The notes under the pieces are model-generated. The model did no database searches. It saw nothing but the letters and a program-made list of their open reading frames with translations, and was not told where the DNA came from. The translations under genes and the position numbers were made by a program. Below are positions 9,097-18,867 of a DNA stretch of 64,000 nucleotides, piece by piece (positions within the stretch are counted from its first letter, which is position 1; the number at the start of each line of letters is the position of its first letter). The stretch lies in NCBI GenBank assembly GCA_031432545.1, contig JAVKGX010000007.1, positions 1-64,000 on the forward strand, given 5' to 3'. This DNA is from Armatimonadota bacterium. Its GTDB lineage: Bacteria > Sysuimicrobiota > Sysuimicrobiia > Sysuimicrobiales > Sysuimicrobiaceae.

Positions 9097-9111
9097 TCGG
9101 CCGGAGGTCCC

Positions 9112-11520
9112 ATGAGGCTACACGAGCTCGCCAAGGCACTCGGAATCTCGACCAAGGAAGCTGCCGAGCGCCTGGGCGCCCTGGGTTACCCAGTCAAGGT
9201 GAATCCGCAGTCGGCGGTACCGGAGTCGGCGTTGCGGGCACTGCGCCAGCAATTCCCGGATCTGCAGTTCGACGGAAGAATGGCACCGGCCAGACGCGTG
9301 ACGAAGGTCAAGAAGGCAGCGCCGCCTCCTCCGGCGCCGGAGCCGGCCGGGCCCAAGCGGCGCATTGTGAAGAGGGCCGAGGAGGTGGAACGCGAGCGCC
9401 GGGAACAGGAAGAGCGCGAACGCCTGGCCGCCCTGGAGGCAGCGGAGCAGGCGCGGCTGGCCGAAGAGGCAGCAAGGCGCGCGGCCGAGGAGGCCGCACG
9501 CGTGGAGGCGGCCCGCGCGCCGGCGGAGCCGACCCCCCCTCCGGTCGAAGCCCCCAAGCCCGCGGGCGTCCCGCTGCCCGAGCGACACGCCGAACCGGTG
9601 GTGACCATCTCGCCGGAGGTGCTGCGCAGGGCTGCCCAGCCGAAACCCGAGCCGCGCAAGCCGCCCCCGCCGCCTCCATCCCTGCGGGGGCGTCGGCCTC
9701 CGCCGCCCCCGCCGGCGCCGCGGCTTCGGCACCAGGCGACCCGACCCGTGGTCGAACCACCAAAGCCGGAAGTGCCGGTCATGGCGTCGGAGATCCGTCT
9801 GGAGGGCACGATCACGGTCGGCGATCTCGCTCAGCGCCTGGGCCTCCCGCCGTCAGAGGTTGTCAAGAAGCTGCTCGACGTCGGCGTCCTGGCGGGCATC
9901 AACCAACAGTTGACGCTGGAGACCGCCCGCGCCGTGACCGAAGCGTTTGGGGTCAAGGTGTTGGCGCCCGAGCCGGCGGAGGCTGCCCGGGCGGCACGCA
10001 GACTGACCGTCACCTCCGAGGGCGAGCCGCGCGCGCCGGTCGTGACCGTCATGGGGCACGTGGACCACGGCAAGACCACTCTGCTGGACGCGATCCGACA
10101 GACGAACGTCGCGGCGGGCGAGTTCGGGGGGATCACGCAGCACATCGGCGCCTACCAGGTCGAGTGGAGCGGCAAGCGGATCACCTTCATCGACACGCCT
10201 GGTCACGAAGCGTTCACCACGCTGCGGGCGCGCGGAGCGCAGGTGACCGACATCGCGGTGCTCGTGGTCGCGGCCGACGATGGGGTGATGCCGCAGACGA
10301 TCGAGGCGATCAACCACGCGAAGGCCGCCGGCGTGCCGATCGTGGTGGCGATCAACAAGATCGACCTGCCGGAAGCGAACGTCGACCGGGTGAAGCAGCA
10401 GCTCGCCGAGCACGGCCTGGTGCCCGAGGACTGGGGCGGCGACGTGATCACCGTACCGGTGTCGGCGCAGACCCAGCAGGGCCTTTCGGAGCTGCTGGAG
10501 ATGATCCTCCTGGTCGCCGAGTTGCACGAACTGCGCGCACCGCGCGACCGGCCGGCGCGGGGGACCGTGCTGGAGGCCCGGCTGGATAGGGGGCGCGGAC
10601 CCGTGGCGACCGTCCTGGTGCAGGAAGGGACGCTGCGGGTCGGCGACGCCGTCGTCGTCGGCGAATCGTACGGCAAGATCCGGGCGATGACCGACGACCG
10701 GGGGCGGCGCATGGCCGAGGCAGAACCGTCGATGCCGGTGGAGGTGATCGGACTGGCCGAAGTGCCGCTGGCCGGTGACCTCCTGGAGGTCGTCGCGGAC
10801 GAGCGGCGGGCCAAGGCGATCGCCGAGGAGCGCAGGGAGCGTCGCCGCGTCGCGGAGACGGCGGTGGCCCGAAAGGGGAGCCTGGACGAACTCGTCGACG
10901 TCCGGGAGCTGCGACTGATCGTCAAGGCCGACGTGCACGGTTCGTTGGAGGCCATCACCGGCGCGCTCCAGCGGCTGCAGAGCGAGCAGGTCAAGATCAA
11001 CATCCTGCACGCCGGCGTCGGTGCGATCACCGAGTCGGACGCGATGCTGGCCGCGGCCTCGGGTGCGGTCATCCTCGGGTTCAACGTCCGTCCGGACGGC
11101 GCGGTACGGCGGATCGCCGAGCAGGAGGGCTTGGACATCCGGCTGTACCGGGTGATCTACGAGGCGCTCGACGACGTCCGCAAGCTCGTGGCCGGACTGG
11201 TCGCCCCGGTCGTGGCCGAGGTGATCCTGGGCCGTGCTGAGGTCCGCCAGCTGTTCCGCGTGTCGCGCCTGGGCACCGTCGCCGGCTGCTACGTGACCGA
11301 AGGACGCATCCCGCGTGGGGCGCAGGTACGTGTGGTCCGCGACGGCGCGGTCGTCTACGAGGGGCGGCTGAGTTCGCTCAGGCGCTTCAAGGACGACGTC
11401 CGAGAAGTGGCCGCCGGCTTCGAGTGCGGCATGATGATCGAGAACTTCAACGACGTCAAGGAAGGCGACATCATCGAAGCGTACGAGATGCAGGAACAGT
11501 CGATCGCAGCCGGCGCGTGA
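9112..11520 (+). CDS. infB: Translation initiation factor IF-2
   Basis: GTPase that brings fMet-tRNA to the 30S subunit and promotes subunit joining. In 802 residues it shows an N-terminal IF2N module ([18 protein letters not shown]), a low-complexity Lys/Glu/Ala then Pro/Arg-rich linker (~60-230), and a second IF2N module (~240-290). The G domain has GHVDHGKTT near 314-322, DTPGHEAF and NKID. The C-terminal EF-Tu-like and IF2-C domains follow. The Pro-rich stretch around 9655-9725 is compositionally extreme but in frame. Confidence 0.95.
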   Translation: MRLHELAKALGISTKEAAERLGALGYPVKVNPQSAVPESALRALRQQFPDLQFDGRMAPARRVTKVKKAAPPPPAPEPAGPKRRIVKRAEEVERERREQEERERLAALEAAEQARLAEEAARRAAEEAARVEAARAPAEPTPPPVEAPKPAGVPLPERHAEPVVTISPEVLRRAAQPKPEPRKPPPPPPSLRGRRPPPPPPAPRLRHQATRPVVEPPKPEVPVMASEIRLEGTITVGDLAQRLGLPPSEVVKKLLDVGVLAGINQQLTLETARAVTEAFGVKVLAPEPAEAARAARRLTVTSEGEPRAPVVTVMGHVDHGKTTLLDAIRQTNVAAGEFGGITQHIGAYQVEWSGKRITFIDTPGHEAFTTLRARGAQVTDIAVLVVAADDGVMPQTIEAINHAKAAGVPIVVAINKIDLPEANVDRVKQQLAEHGLVPEDWGGDVITVPVSAQTQQGLSELLEMILLVAELHELRAPRDRPARGTVLEARLDRGRGPVATVLVQEGTLRVGDAVVVGESYGKIRAMTDDRGRRMAEAEPSMPVEVIGLAEVPLAGDLLEVVADERRAKAIAEERRERRRVAETAVARKGSLDELVDVRELRLIVKADVHGSLEAITGALQRLQSEQVKINILHAGVGAITESDAMLAAASGAVILGFNVRPDGAVRRIAEQEGLDIRLYRVIYEALDDVRKLVAGLVAPVVAEVILGRAEVRQLFRVSRLGTVAGCYVTEGRIPRGAQVRVVRDGAVVYEGRLSSLRRFKDDVREVAAGFECGMMIENFNDVKEGDIIEAYEMQEQSIAAGA

Positions 11521-11553
11521 CCCCCGACGGCGCGTGCCGGAGCGTCGATTGCC

Positions 11554-11835
11554 ATGATCGTCGGTACCCTTCGCGTCACGCTCGAACTGCCCGGTCCGCG
11601 CAACCTCAAGGACAAGCGGCGGATCGTCCAGAGCCTGTTGCGGCGCCTGCACAACGAGTTCGCGGTGGCGGCGTCGGAGGTGGACAACCAGGACACCTGG
11701 AGGCAGGCTACACTGGGCATCGCCTGCGTCGCGAACGATGGGCGCCACGCGGACCGGGTCCTGGCACAGGTGGTGCGCTACATCGAGCGGGAGCGCGAAG
11801 CGGTGCTCGTGGACTACGAGGTCGAAATGCGATGA
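11554..11835 (+). CDS. ylxP: YlxP-like DUF503 protein
   Basis: A 93-residue protein with the family start MIVGTLRVTLELPGPRNLKDKRR and the core FAVAASEVDNQD. DUF503 proteins lie between infB and rbfA in many Gram-positive genomes and are thought to act in ribosome biogenesis, though the biochemistry is unsettled. Position and length match the family. Confidence 0.88.
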   Translation: MIVGTLRVTLELPGPRNLKDKRRIVQSLLRRLHNEFAVAASEVDNQDTWRQATLGIACVANDGRHADRVLAQVVRYIEREREAVLVDYEVEMR

Positions 11836-11877
11836 GTGGGTCACAGACGGCGTCCGCCGGACCCGGGGTGATCGGCC

Positions 11878-12252
11878 ATGGCTTCTTTGCAGCGCGTCGA
11901 GAGGATGAGGGAATTCATCCGGGACGAGGTCGGCCAGATCCTGCAGCGCGGGCTGAAAGACCCGCGCATCGGTTTCGTCTCGGTCACCGACGTGGAGCTC
12001 AGCCGCGATCTGCGCCACGCGAAGATCTTCGTGAGCGTCTTCGGCACCCCCGAAGAACGCGAGCAGACGATGCAGGGGCTCGCCAGCGCCACCGGGTTCG
12101 TCCGCACCGAACTGGCCCGACGGCTCAGGGTCCATCACGCGCCGGAGATCGAGTTCCGGCTGGACGACTCGATCGAGCGGGGCACCCGGGTGATGCAGCT
12201 GCTGCGCGAACTGGGTGCGGGGCGTGCTGACACCGGCGAAGGCGATCGCTGA
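11878..12252 (+). CDS. rbfA: Ribosome-binding factor A
   Basis: Late 30S maturation factor. The 124-residue KH-like protein has the family motifs QRVERMREFIRDEVGQIL, LKDPRIGFVSVTDVELS and the helical C-terminus ending in PEIEFRLDDSIERGTRV. The ATG is 42 bases after ylxP. Its 3' end overlaps the NrnA-like gene by 38 bases (29 if that gene starts at GTG 12224), implying coupled translation. Confidence 0.93.
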   Translation: MASLQRVERMREFIRDEVGQILQRGLKDPRIGFVSVTDVELSRDLRHAKIFVSVFGTPEEREQTMQGLASATGFVRTELARRLRVHHAPEIEFRLDDSIERGTRVMQLLRELGAGRADTGEGDR

Positions 12253-13201
12253 CGGCCTGCGCGCGGCGCAGACCGTCCTCATCGTCAACCACGAGAATCC
12301 CGACGGCGATTGCCTGGGCTCGTCCCTGGCGCTTGCGCTGGCGTTGGAGTCGCTGGGCAAGCAGGTCACGGTCGCCAGCACGGACGGGGTTCCCGCGATG
12401 TACGGTTTCCTGCCGGGGGCCGACCGGATCACGGAACGCGCGGACCTGGGTGGGCCCTTCGACGTCGCGGTCGGGGTCGAGTGCAGCGACGTCCACCGGG
12501 CGGGGAAGTTCGCCGGGGCGCTGTCTGCGGCGCGGGTTGTCGTCAACATCGACCACCACCTGGACAACAGCGGATACGGCGACCTGGTGTGGTCGGACCC
12601 CGAGGCGTCCGCCGTGGCCGAGTTGTTCTACCGCCTAATCCTCGAACTCGGGTGCGAGGTCGACGAACGCATCGCCACCTGCCTGATGACGGGGTTGCTG
12701 ACCGACACCGGGTCGTTCCGGTACGCCTCGGTGCGTCCGGACAGCTACCTCCTGGCTGCCGAACTGGTCCGGCGGGGCGCCCAGCCCCACCGGATCTACG
12801 AGCGCGTCTACGAGTCGCGGCCACCAGCCGCCGTCCGCCTACTCGGTTTGGCACTCGCGCGGATGGTGCTGTCCGGCGACGGCGCGCTGGCGTGGACGGT
12901 GGTGGACGAGCCGATGCTGCAGGCCGCCGGAGCGCGATGGGAAGACACGGAGAACATCGTGGGCACTCTGCGTTCGGTCGCCGGTGTCCGGCTGGCGGTC
13001 CTGTTCAAGGTCCAGGCGCAGGAGGTCAAGGTCAGCCTGCGGGCGCGGGACGGGGTGCGGGCCAACGACGTGGCCTTGCGCTTCGGCGGGGGCGGCCACG
13101 TGGGCGCGGCGGGGTTCACGGCCCGCGGCCCCTTCGACAGCGTACTCGCACAGACCCTCCAGGCGGCCGAAGAGGAACTGCGGCGGGCAGCCGATCGGTG
13201 A
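12215..13201 (+). CDS. DHH/DHHA1 phosphoesterase (NrnA-like oligoribonuclease / pAp phosphatase)
   Basis: A 328-residue DHH-family hydrolase. It has the DHH-domain motifs HENPDGDCLGS (~25), VGVECSD, and IDHHLDNSGYG (~112), and a DHHA1 domain ending in the substrate-binding FGGGGHVGAAG (~290). Relatives (NrnA) degrade nano-RNAs and cyclic dinucleotide-derived pApA, and dephosphorylate pAp. The rbfA-nrnA-truB order is common in Gram-positive bacteria. The start is GTG 12215 or GTG 12224, both inside rbfA. Confidence 0.88.
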   Translation: MRGVLTPAKAIADGLRAAQTVLIVNHENPDGDCLGSSLALALALESLGKQVTVASTDGVPAMYGFLPGADRITERADLGGPFDVAVGVECSDVHRAGKFAGALSAARVVVNIDHHLDNSGYGDLVWSDPEASAVAELFYRLILELGCEVDERIATCLMTGLLTDTGSFRYASVRPDSYLLAAELVRRGAQPHRIYERVYESRPPAAVRLLGLALARMVLSGDGALAWTVVDEPMLQAAGARWEDTENIVGTLRSVAGVRLAVLFKVQAQEVKVSLRARDGVRANDVALRFGGGGHVGAAGFTARGPFDSVLAQTLQAAEEELRRAADR

Positions 13202-13208
13202 TCGAACC

Positions 13209-14096
13209 ATGGACGGAATCGTCAACCTCCTGAAGCCTCCGGGCATGACGTCGCACGACTGCGTGGACGTCCTGCGCCGGCTGCTGCGGACGCGGCGGGT
13301 CGGGCACACCGGTACGCTGGACCCCGGTGCTGCGGGCGTGCTCGTTCTGTGCGTGGGTTCGGCGACGAGGCTGAGCGAGTTCCTGATGGAGGCCGACAAG
13401 GCCTACCGGGTCGACTTGGTGTTGGGCGTGGCGACGACGACCGGGGATGCCTACGGCGAGGTGGTCGCGGCCACCGAGCCGGTCACCGACCGGGCGACCG
13501 TTGAGGCAGCTTTGGCGGCCCTGGTGGGCAAGCAGCAGCAGGTGCCGCCGATGGTGTCGGCGGTCCACCATCAGGGCAGACGCCTGTACGAACTGGCGCG
13601 CAAGGGCATCGAGGTCGAGCGCTCTCCCCGCGAGATCACTGTCCACGAGATCCGCATCGTGCGTTTCGCGCCGCCGTCGGTCCTGTTCGACATCGTGTGC
13701 TCGAAGGGCACTTACGTCCGGCAGCTGTGCCACGACGTCGGGGAACGGCTGGGCTGCGGTGCGCACGCCGGCTTCATGGTGCGCACCCGGGTGGGACCAC
13801 ATGTCCTGGATGACAGCGTCACCTTCGAGGAGATCGAAGTGGCGCTGGCAGACGGCGTCCCGGACCGGGTGATCGTCTCCGCGGCCCACGCCCTGCCGGA
13901 CGTGCCAGACGTCGAGGTGACCGGACGGCTACGGGCGGCGGTGTTGCAGGGCCAGGCGCTGCCCCTGTGGAAGGTGGCGCCGCACCTCTCGCTTCCGCCG
14001 CGCGCGCTGGTCAAGGTGCTGGACGAGGACGGCCGGCTGCTCGCGCTGGGTCGAGCGGAGGCCGGGAAGCTGCACCCCTTCAAGGTCATGCAGTGA
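13209..14096 (+). CDS. truB: tRNA pseudouridine-55 synthase
   Basis: Isomerises U55 in the T-loop of tRNAs. The 295-residue protein opens with the family-typical MDGIVNLLKPPGMTSHD and carries GHTGTLDPGAAGVL with the catalytic Asp near residue 38. AYRVDLVLGVATTTGD and SKGTYVRQLCHDVG also fit TruB. ATG 13209 lies 8 bases after the NrnA-like stop. The stop overlaps the ribF GTG (GTGA at 14093-14096), a coupled start. Confidence 0.94.
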   Translation: MDGIVNLLKPPGMTSHDCVDVLRRLLRTRRVGHTGTLDPGAAGVLVLCVGSATRLSEFLMEADKAYRVDLVLGVATTTGDAYGEVVAATEPVTDRATVEAALAALVGKQQQVPPMVSAVHHQGRRLYELARKGIEVERSPREITVHEIRIVRFAPPSVLFDIVCSKGTYVRQLCHDVGERLGCGAHAGFMVRTRVGPHVLDDSVTFEEIEVALADGVPDRVIVSAAHALPDVPDVEVTGRLRAAVLQGQALPLWKVAPHLSLPPRALVKVLDEDGRLLALGRAEAGKLHPFKVMQ

Positions 14097-14686
14097 AGGT
14101 CTTCCGGTCCCCTGAGGAAGTCGAGCCCCATCCCGCCGGGACGTGCCTGGCCCTGGGGACCTTCGACGGAGTCCATCGGGGTCACCAGGCGATCCTCGCG
14201 CGCACCGTACGGTGGGCACAGCAAGAGGGGTGGCGCAGTATGGCGCTGACCTTCGACCCCCACCCGCGGCAGGTGATCGCACCGTCCGTGGACTTCTTCT
14301 TGCTGACCGCGCTGGACGCGCGACTGGAGCTGATGGCCGCTGCGGGCCTGGACGCGGTGCTGCTCCTGCGCTTCGACGAAGCCCTGCGGCGGACCGAGCC
14401 CGAGGAGTTCGTACAACGGGTCGTGGTGGGGTCCGTCGGCGCGCGGGGTGTGGTCTGCGGTCCCGACTTCCGGTTCGGCCGCGAGCGTCGGGGCGACGTG
14501 GACCTGTTGCGGCGCCTGGGCGAGGCGTATGGGTTTGCGGTCGAGGTGTGCGCGCCGGTGATCGTCGGAGGTGAGCCGGTCAGCAGTTCCCGCATTCGCC
14601 GGCTCCTGCGCGAAGGCCGCACCGCCGAGGCCGAAGCGCTCATCGGGCGTCCGGACGGAGTCGACGGCGTCGAACGCGTGTGCTAA
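14093..14686 (+). CDS. ribF: FAD synthetase (FMN adenylyltransferase) domain of RibF, without riboflavin kinase domain
   Basis: The 197-residue protein has the adenylyltransferase half of bifunctional Rib[12 protein letters not shown] at residues 22-32 with its HxGH-type motif, [21 protein letters not shown] and the KMSKS-like [12 protein letters not shown]. Normal RibF is about 310 residues and continues with a flavokinase domain. Here the frame stops just after [15 protein letters not shown], and only 155 bases separate the stop from rpsO, so the kinase domain is absent rather than frameshifted. It probably makes FAD from FMN only. The riboflavin kinase must be elsewhere, or FMN is obtained another way. 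Confidence 0.88.
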   Translation: MKVFRSPEEVEPHPAGTCLALGTFDGVHRGHQAILARTVRWAQQEGWRSMALTFDPHPRQVIAPSVDFFLLTALDARLELMAAAGLDAVLLLRFDEALRRTEPEEFVQRVVVGSVGARGVVCGPDFRFGRERRGDVDLLRRLGEAYGFAVEVCAPVIVGGEPVSSSRIRRLLREGRTAEAEALIGRPDGVDGVERVC

Positions 14687-14689
14687 GAT
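14681..14689 (+). promoter_or_regulatory. Extended -10 element, possible rpsO promoter
   Basis: TGCTAAGAT (TG-n-TAAGAT) overlaps the ribF stop codon, about 150 bases before rpsO. No good -35 box is visible, as is common with extended -10 promoters. Confidence 0.33.
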
Positions 14690-14841
14690 GCGGGAGGTCC
14701 CGGGGTACCCTCCCGAGGGCTGCGCGGGTGGGAGGGACGGAACCCGGACTGGTGGTCGTCCCGACTGGGGGTCCGAGGGCTCCGACGGCCCTCCGGTCGA
14801 GATCTCAGCAAACGCCGCGTCGCGGGGGAAAGGAGCAGGCT
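14687..14841 (+). other. rpsO leader region
   Basis: 155 bases without a gene, able to fold. The clearest element is GAGGGC (14775-14780) pairing with GCCCTC (14788-14793) around a 7-base loop. S15 autoregulates through its own leader in several bacteria, so a regulatory structure is plausible. I do not recognise a known class here. Confidence 0.3.
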
Positions 14842-15111
14842 GTGGCTTTGAGCAAGGAGGCCAAGCAGGGCGTGATTTCGAAGTACCGCAGGACCCCGAC
14901 CGATACCGGATCCCCCGAGGTCCAGATCGCGATCCTCACTGAGCGGATCAACATCCTGTCCGAACACCTCAGGACACACAAGAAGGACTTCCACTCGCGC
15001 AGAGGTCTGCTCAAGATGGTCGGCAAGCGCCGTCGGCTGCTGGACTACCTGGAGCGAGAGGACCTGGCGCGGTACCGGGGGGTGATCCAGGAGCTGGGCC
15101 TGCGGAGGTAG
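14842..15111 (+). CDS. rpsO: 30S ribosomal protein S15
   Basis: Primary 16S rRNA-binding protein of the central domain. The 89-residue length is exact for the family, with the motifs [15 protein letters not shown] and [22 protein letters not shown] 14842 has AAAGGAG at proper spacing. An open frame reaches further upstream, but the protein family begins here. It is followed by pnp, the usual neighbour. Confidence 0.97.
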   Translation: MALSKEAKQGVISKYRRTPTDTGSPEVQIAILTERINILSEHLRTHKKDFHSRRGLLKMVGKRRRLLDYLEREDLARYRGVIQELGLRR

Positions 15112-15273
15112 CACCCCGGGGAGTCTGCACCGGCGGGCGGCCGACGGACGGGGAGGAAGGGACTGCGATCATCGAGACGCGCGCTTCCGCGGGAGCGTGC
15201 ATCCCGGTGATCGGCCCTCCTCCCAGCACCGCGCCCGGGCGGGAGCGCCCCGGGCAGATGAAGGAGGAGGCAG
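15112..15273 (+). other. pnp leader region with a GC-rich hairpin
   Basis: 162 bases between rpsO and pnp. GCCCGGG (15233-15239) pairs with CCCGGGC (15249-15255), ending 18 bases before the pnp ATG and just upstream of its AAGGAGGAGG site. In E. coli the pnp leader hairpin is the target of RNase III/PNPase autoregulation. Whether this one is comparable is unknown. Confidence 0.35.
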
Positions 15274-17511
15274 ATGAGCGTGCAACTGGCAGTACCCGAC
15301 GTGCACCGTCTCACCTTCGAGGTGGGCGGCGAGCAGTGGATCCTGGAAACCGGAAAGCTGGCCCGCCAGGCCGGCGGGGCGGTCACCGTCCAGTACGGAG
15401 AGACCGTCGTCTTGGTGACGGCCACCGCTTCGCTGCAACCCCGTGAGGGGGTCGACTTCTTTCCCCTGACCTGCGACTTCGAGGAGAGGATGTATGCGGC
15501 CGGGAAGATCCCCGGCGGCTTCTTCAAGCGCGAGGGGCGTCCGGGCGAGAAGGCAATCCTGACCTCGCGCCTGATGGACCGGCCGATCCGCCCGCTGTTC
15601 CCGAAGGGGTTTCGCAACGACGTGCAGGTGATCGCCACTACGCTGTCGGCCGACCAGATCCACGCGCCGGACGTGGCCGCGGTGGTGGGTGCGTCGGCCG
15701 CGCTCGCGCTGTCGGACATCCCGTGGGGCGGTCCGATCGGCTGCGTGCGGATCGGGCTGGTCGACGGGGAGCTCGTCATCAACCCGACCCTGCAGCAGTT
15801 GGAGACCCAGAGCGCGCTGGACCTCGTCGTGGCGGCCACCGACGAGGCGATCATCATGGTCGAGTGCGGCGCCGACGAGGTCCCCGAGGCCCGGATTCTC
15901 GAGGCCCTGGAACTGGCACACGCGGAGTGTCGCAGGATCGTCAATGCGGTCCGCGAACTCGCCGCCTCGTCCGGCAAGGCCAAGCGCGAGGTGACGCTGT
16001 TCGCCCCCGACCCCGAACTGGAGCGGGAGGTGCGCGCCGCAGCGACCGACCGGCTGGACGCGGCGCTGCGCAACCCCAACAAGCTGGTGCGGGAAGAACA
16101 GACCCGGCTGGCGGTGCAGGAGGTCGCTCAGCGCCTGTCCGAACGGTATCCGGGCCGCGAAGGGGAGATCGCCGCCGCACTGGACGACCTGCAAAAGGAA
16201 CTCGTCCGCCGGATGATCCTGCGGGAGGGCGTCCGCCCCGATGGACGCGGCACGGCCGACATCCGGCCGCTGTACATCGAGGTCGGGCTGATGCCGCGCA
16301 CACACGGCAGCGCGCTGTTTCAGCGCGGCCAGACCCAGGTGCTGACGCTGTGCACGCTCGGTACCGGAGAGGACGAACAGATCATCGACGACTTGGGCAT
16401 CGTCGAGACGAAGCGGTTCATGCACCACTACGTCTTCCCGCCGTTCAGCGTCGGGGAAGTCCGACCGCTGCGCGGGCCGGGCCGGCGAGACATAGGTCAC
16501 GGAGCCCTGGCGGAGCGGTCGTTGGTCCGGATGATCCCGCCGGAGGATGCGTTTCCGTACACGATCCGCCTGGTGTCAGAGGTGCTGGAGTCCAACGGTT
16601 CGACCTCGATGGCGTCGGTGTGCGCGAGCACGCTGGCCCTGATGGACGCGGGCATCCCGATCCGCGCGCCGGTGGCGGGGATTGCGATGGGTCTGATCAC
16701 CGGCCCAGACGGCGAAGTCGCGATCCTCACCGACATCCAGGGGATCGAGGACGCGATGGGCGACATGGACTTCAAGGTCGCCGGGACGCGCGAGGGGATC
16801 ACGGGCCTGCAGATGGACATCAAGGTACATGGACTGACCCGCGACATCCTGGCACGGGCACTGGAGCAGGCACGCGGGGCGCGGCTGGAGATCCTGGAGG
16901 CGATGCAGCAGACGCTGCCCTCGCCGCGGACCGAGCTGTCGCGGTATGCGCCGCGCCTGATCACGATCCAGATCCACCCGGACAAGATCCGCGAGGTCAT
17001 CGGCCCCGGCGGCAAGGTGATCAACAAGATCACCGCCACCACGGGCGTGAAGATCGACATCGAGCAGGACGGCCGGGTGATCATCGCGTCGAGCGACGAG
17101 GCGGCCGCGCAGCAGGCCGTCCGGATGATCCACGACATCGTCCGCGAAGTCGAAGTCGGGCAGACCTATCTGGGCCGCGTCACCCGCCTCATGAACTTCG
17201 GGGCGTTCGTCGAGATCCTGCCCGGCAAGGAGGGCCTGGTCCACATCTCCGAACTGTCCAACCGGCGTGTCGACAAGGTGGAAGACGTGGTCAAGGTGGG
17301 CGACGAGATCCTGGTCCGGGTCAAGGAGATCGACTCGATGGGGCGCGTCAACCTGACCCGGCGCGGGCTGCTGCCCGACGAACCGGAAACCCAGGGGGAG
17401 GAGGCGGCCGTGGGATCGGGCCAACGGCGCGGCGACCGGCCGGGCGAGGGCCGGCCCCGCGACCGTCGGTCCCACCGGCGCCCGGACTACAGGGGAGGGG
17501 CCCAGCGCTAG
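15274..17511 (+). CDS. pnp: Polyribonucleotide nucleotidyltransferase (PNPase)
   Basis: Phosphorolytic 3'-5' exoribonuclease, central to mRNA turnover. In 745 residues it has two RNase PH domains separated by the helical domain, the KH motif [12 protein letters not shown] near 575, and an S1 domain from about 630 ([15 protein letters not shown]). It is longer than the usual ~700 residues because of a basic Arg/Gly-rich tail after ~705. AAGGAGGAGG precedes ATG 15274. The window also encodes RNase J and RNase III, so several main RNA-decay enzymes lie close together. Confidence 0.96.
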   Translation: MSVQLAVPDVHRLTFEVGGEQWILETGKLARQAGGAVTVQYGETVVLVTATASLQPREGVDFFPLTCDFEERMYAAGKIPGGFFKREGRPGEKAILTSRLMDRPIRPLFPKGFRNDVQVIATTLSADQIHAPDVAAVVGASAALALSDIPWGGPIGCVRIGLVDGELVINPTLQQLETQSALDLVVAATDEAIIMVECGADEVPEARILEALELAHAECRRIVNAVRELAASSGKAKREVTLFAPDPELEREVRAAATDRLDAALRNPNKLVREEQTRLAVQEVAQRLSERYPGREGEIAAALDDLQKELVRRMILREGVRPDGRGTADIRPLYIEVGLMPRTHGSALFQRGQTQVLTLCTLGTGEDEQIIDDLGIVETKRFMHHYVFPPFSVGEVRPLRGPGRRDIGHGALAERSLVRMIPPEDAFPYTIRLVSEVLESNGSTSMASVCASTLALMDAGIPIRAPVAGIAMGLITGPDGEVAILTDIQGIEDAMGDMDFKVAGTREGITGLQMDIKVHGLTRDILARALEQARGARLEILEAMQQTLPSPRTELSRYAPRLITIQIHPDKIREVIGPGGKVINKITATTGVKIDIEQDGRVIIASSDEAAAQQAVRMIHDIVREVEVGQTYLGRVTRLMNFGAFVEILPGKEGLVHISELSNRRVDKVEDVVKVGDEILVRVKEIDSMGRVNLTRRGLLPDEPETQGEEAAVGSGQRRGDRPGEGRPRDRRSHRRPDYRGGAQR

Positions 17512-17555
17512 CCGCGGCGTCTCCGCCACATTTCCTGGCAGCAAAGGAGCACGAC

Positions 17556-18839
17556 TTGGCCGCTGGACCAGACAGCGAGTACCGCAAGACCACACTGCCG
17601 GGCGGCATCCGTGTGGTCAGCGAGACCATCTCGGACGTCCGGACCGTCGCGCTGGGCATCTGGGCGCAGACCGGGTCGCGCTTCGAGCCGATGTCCCAAA
17701 GCGGCATCGCGCACTTCGTCGAGCACATGATGTTCAAGGGGACGCGGCGGCGGACCGCCCGCCAGATCGCCGAGGAGACGGACGCGCTGGGCGCGCAGGT
17801 GAACGCGTTCACGGACAAGGAGCTGACCTGTTACTATGCCCGGGTGCTGTCCGACCACCTCCCCAGAATCGCGGACATCCTCACCGACATGGTGACCGAC
17901 TCGCTGTTCAGCGAGGAGGCGATCGAGAAGGAGCGCCAGGTCATCTTCGAAGAGATCAAGATGTACGAGGACAGCCCCGACGACCTGGTCCAGGATCTGT
18001 TCTTGGAGACGATCTGGTCGGGCGACCCGCTCGGCCGGCCGGTCATCGGAACCACGGAGACGATCTCGCGGATCCGACGGGCGGACTTTCTCGAGTTCGT
18101 GGCGTCGGAGTACCGTCCGCAGAGGATCCTCGTGGCGGCCGCGGGCGACGTGCGGCACGAGGACCTGGTCGAGATGGTCGGTACCCCGCTCTCGCGCCTG
18201 GCCGGGGAGGCCCCACCGCGACGGACGGTCGCCCCCCAGGTGAGTCCGAGCGCGGCCTTCCGTCCGAAGGACGTCGAGCAGGTGCACCTCTGCCTGGGAT
18301 ACCCGGGTCTGCCCGCCGCGCATCCGGACCGGTTCGTGCAGTCCGTGCTCGACAACATCGCCGGAGGGGGCATGGCCTCCCGTCTGTTCCAGGAGGTGCG
18401 AGAAAGACGCGGGCTGGTCTACAGCATCGGGACGTTTTCGACCATGTACAGCGACGCGGGCACCTTCGGCGCCTACGCTGGTACGAGCCCGGAGCGGGCC
18501 GAAGAGGTCGTGCGGATCACGCTGCGCGAACTTTTGCGCCTGCGCGACCAGCCGGTCCTGCCGGACGAACTGCAACGCGCGAAGGACTCGCTCAAGGGCG
18601 GCCTGATGCTGTCGCTGGAAGGTACGGCGCCGCGCATGTTCTTCCTGTCGCGCAACGAACTGCACTTCGGCCGCCGCATCACCCTGGACCAAGTGCTCGC
18701 GGAAATCGAAGCGGTCACGGCCGAGCGCATCCAGCGCCTGGCCGCGCAGATCCTCGACGGGGAGCCCGCCCTGGCCGCCATCGGCCCGGCGGGGTCGGAG
18801 GCGATCGTCCGCCGGGCGCTGGAGATGGCCGCGGCATGA
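17556..18839 (+). CDS. M16-family zinc peptidase (MlpA/YmxG-like)
   Basis: A 427-residue insulinase-family (pitrilysin) protease. The inverted zinc motif HFVEH lies at residues 53-57, with the distal Glu in FEEIKMYED, and a C-terminal inactive M16 domain containing VRERRGLVYSIGTF. TTG 17556 is chosen because AAAGGAG lies 8 bases before it and the sequence matches the family from there on. The open frame reaches back much further, but that stretch only shadows pnp. The position after pnp matches B. subtilis mlpA. The substrate is unknown. Confidence 0.9.
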   Translation: MAAGPDSEYRKTTLPGGIRVVSETISDVRTVALGIWAQTGSRFEPMSQSGIAHFVEHMMFKGTRRRTARQIAEETDALGAQVNAFTDKELTCYYARVLSDHLPRIADILTDMVTDSLFSEEAIEKERQVIFEEIKMYEDSPDDLVQDLFLETIWSGDPLGRPVIGTTETISRIRRADFLEFVASEYRPQRILVAAAGDVRHEDLVEMVGTPLSRLAGEAPPRRTVAPQVSPSAAFRPKDVEQVHLCLGYPGLPAAHPDRFVQSVLDNIAGGGMASRLFQEVRERRGLVYSIGTFSTMYSDAGTFGAYAGTSPERAEEVVRITLRELLRLRDQPVLPDELQRAKDSLKGGLMLSLEGTAPRMFFLSRNELHFGRRITLDQVLAEIEAVTAERIQRLAAQILDGEPALAAIGPAGSEAIVRRALEMAAA

Positions 18840-18867
18840 CCCGGCAGGGATCGGTGCCGGAGGAGGG

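Noticed and set aside
9853-12567. 904-codon minus-strand open frame over infB-rbfA
   Set aside because: His/Asp/Arg-rich shadow with no recognisable domain, lying over unmistakable genes on the plus strand.
15723-17555. Long open frame preceding the M16 peptidase in the same frame, overlapping pnp
   Set aside because: It is the +1 shadow of pnp: Arg/Gly/Pro-rich, with no family motif until the peptidase itself begins at 17556. High GC leaves few stops in shadow frames.
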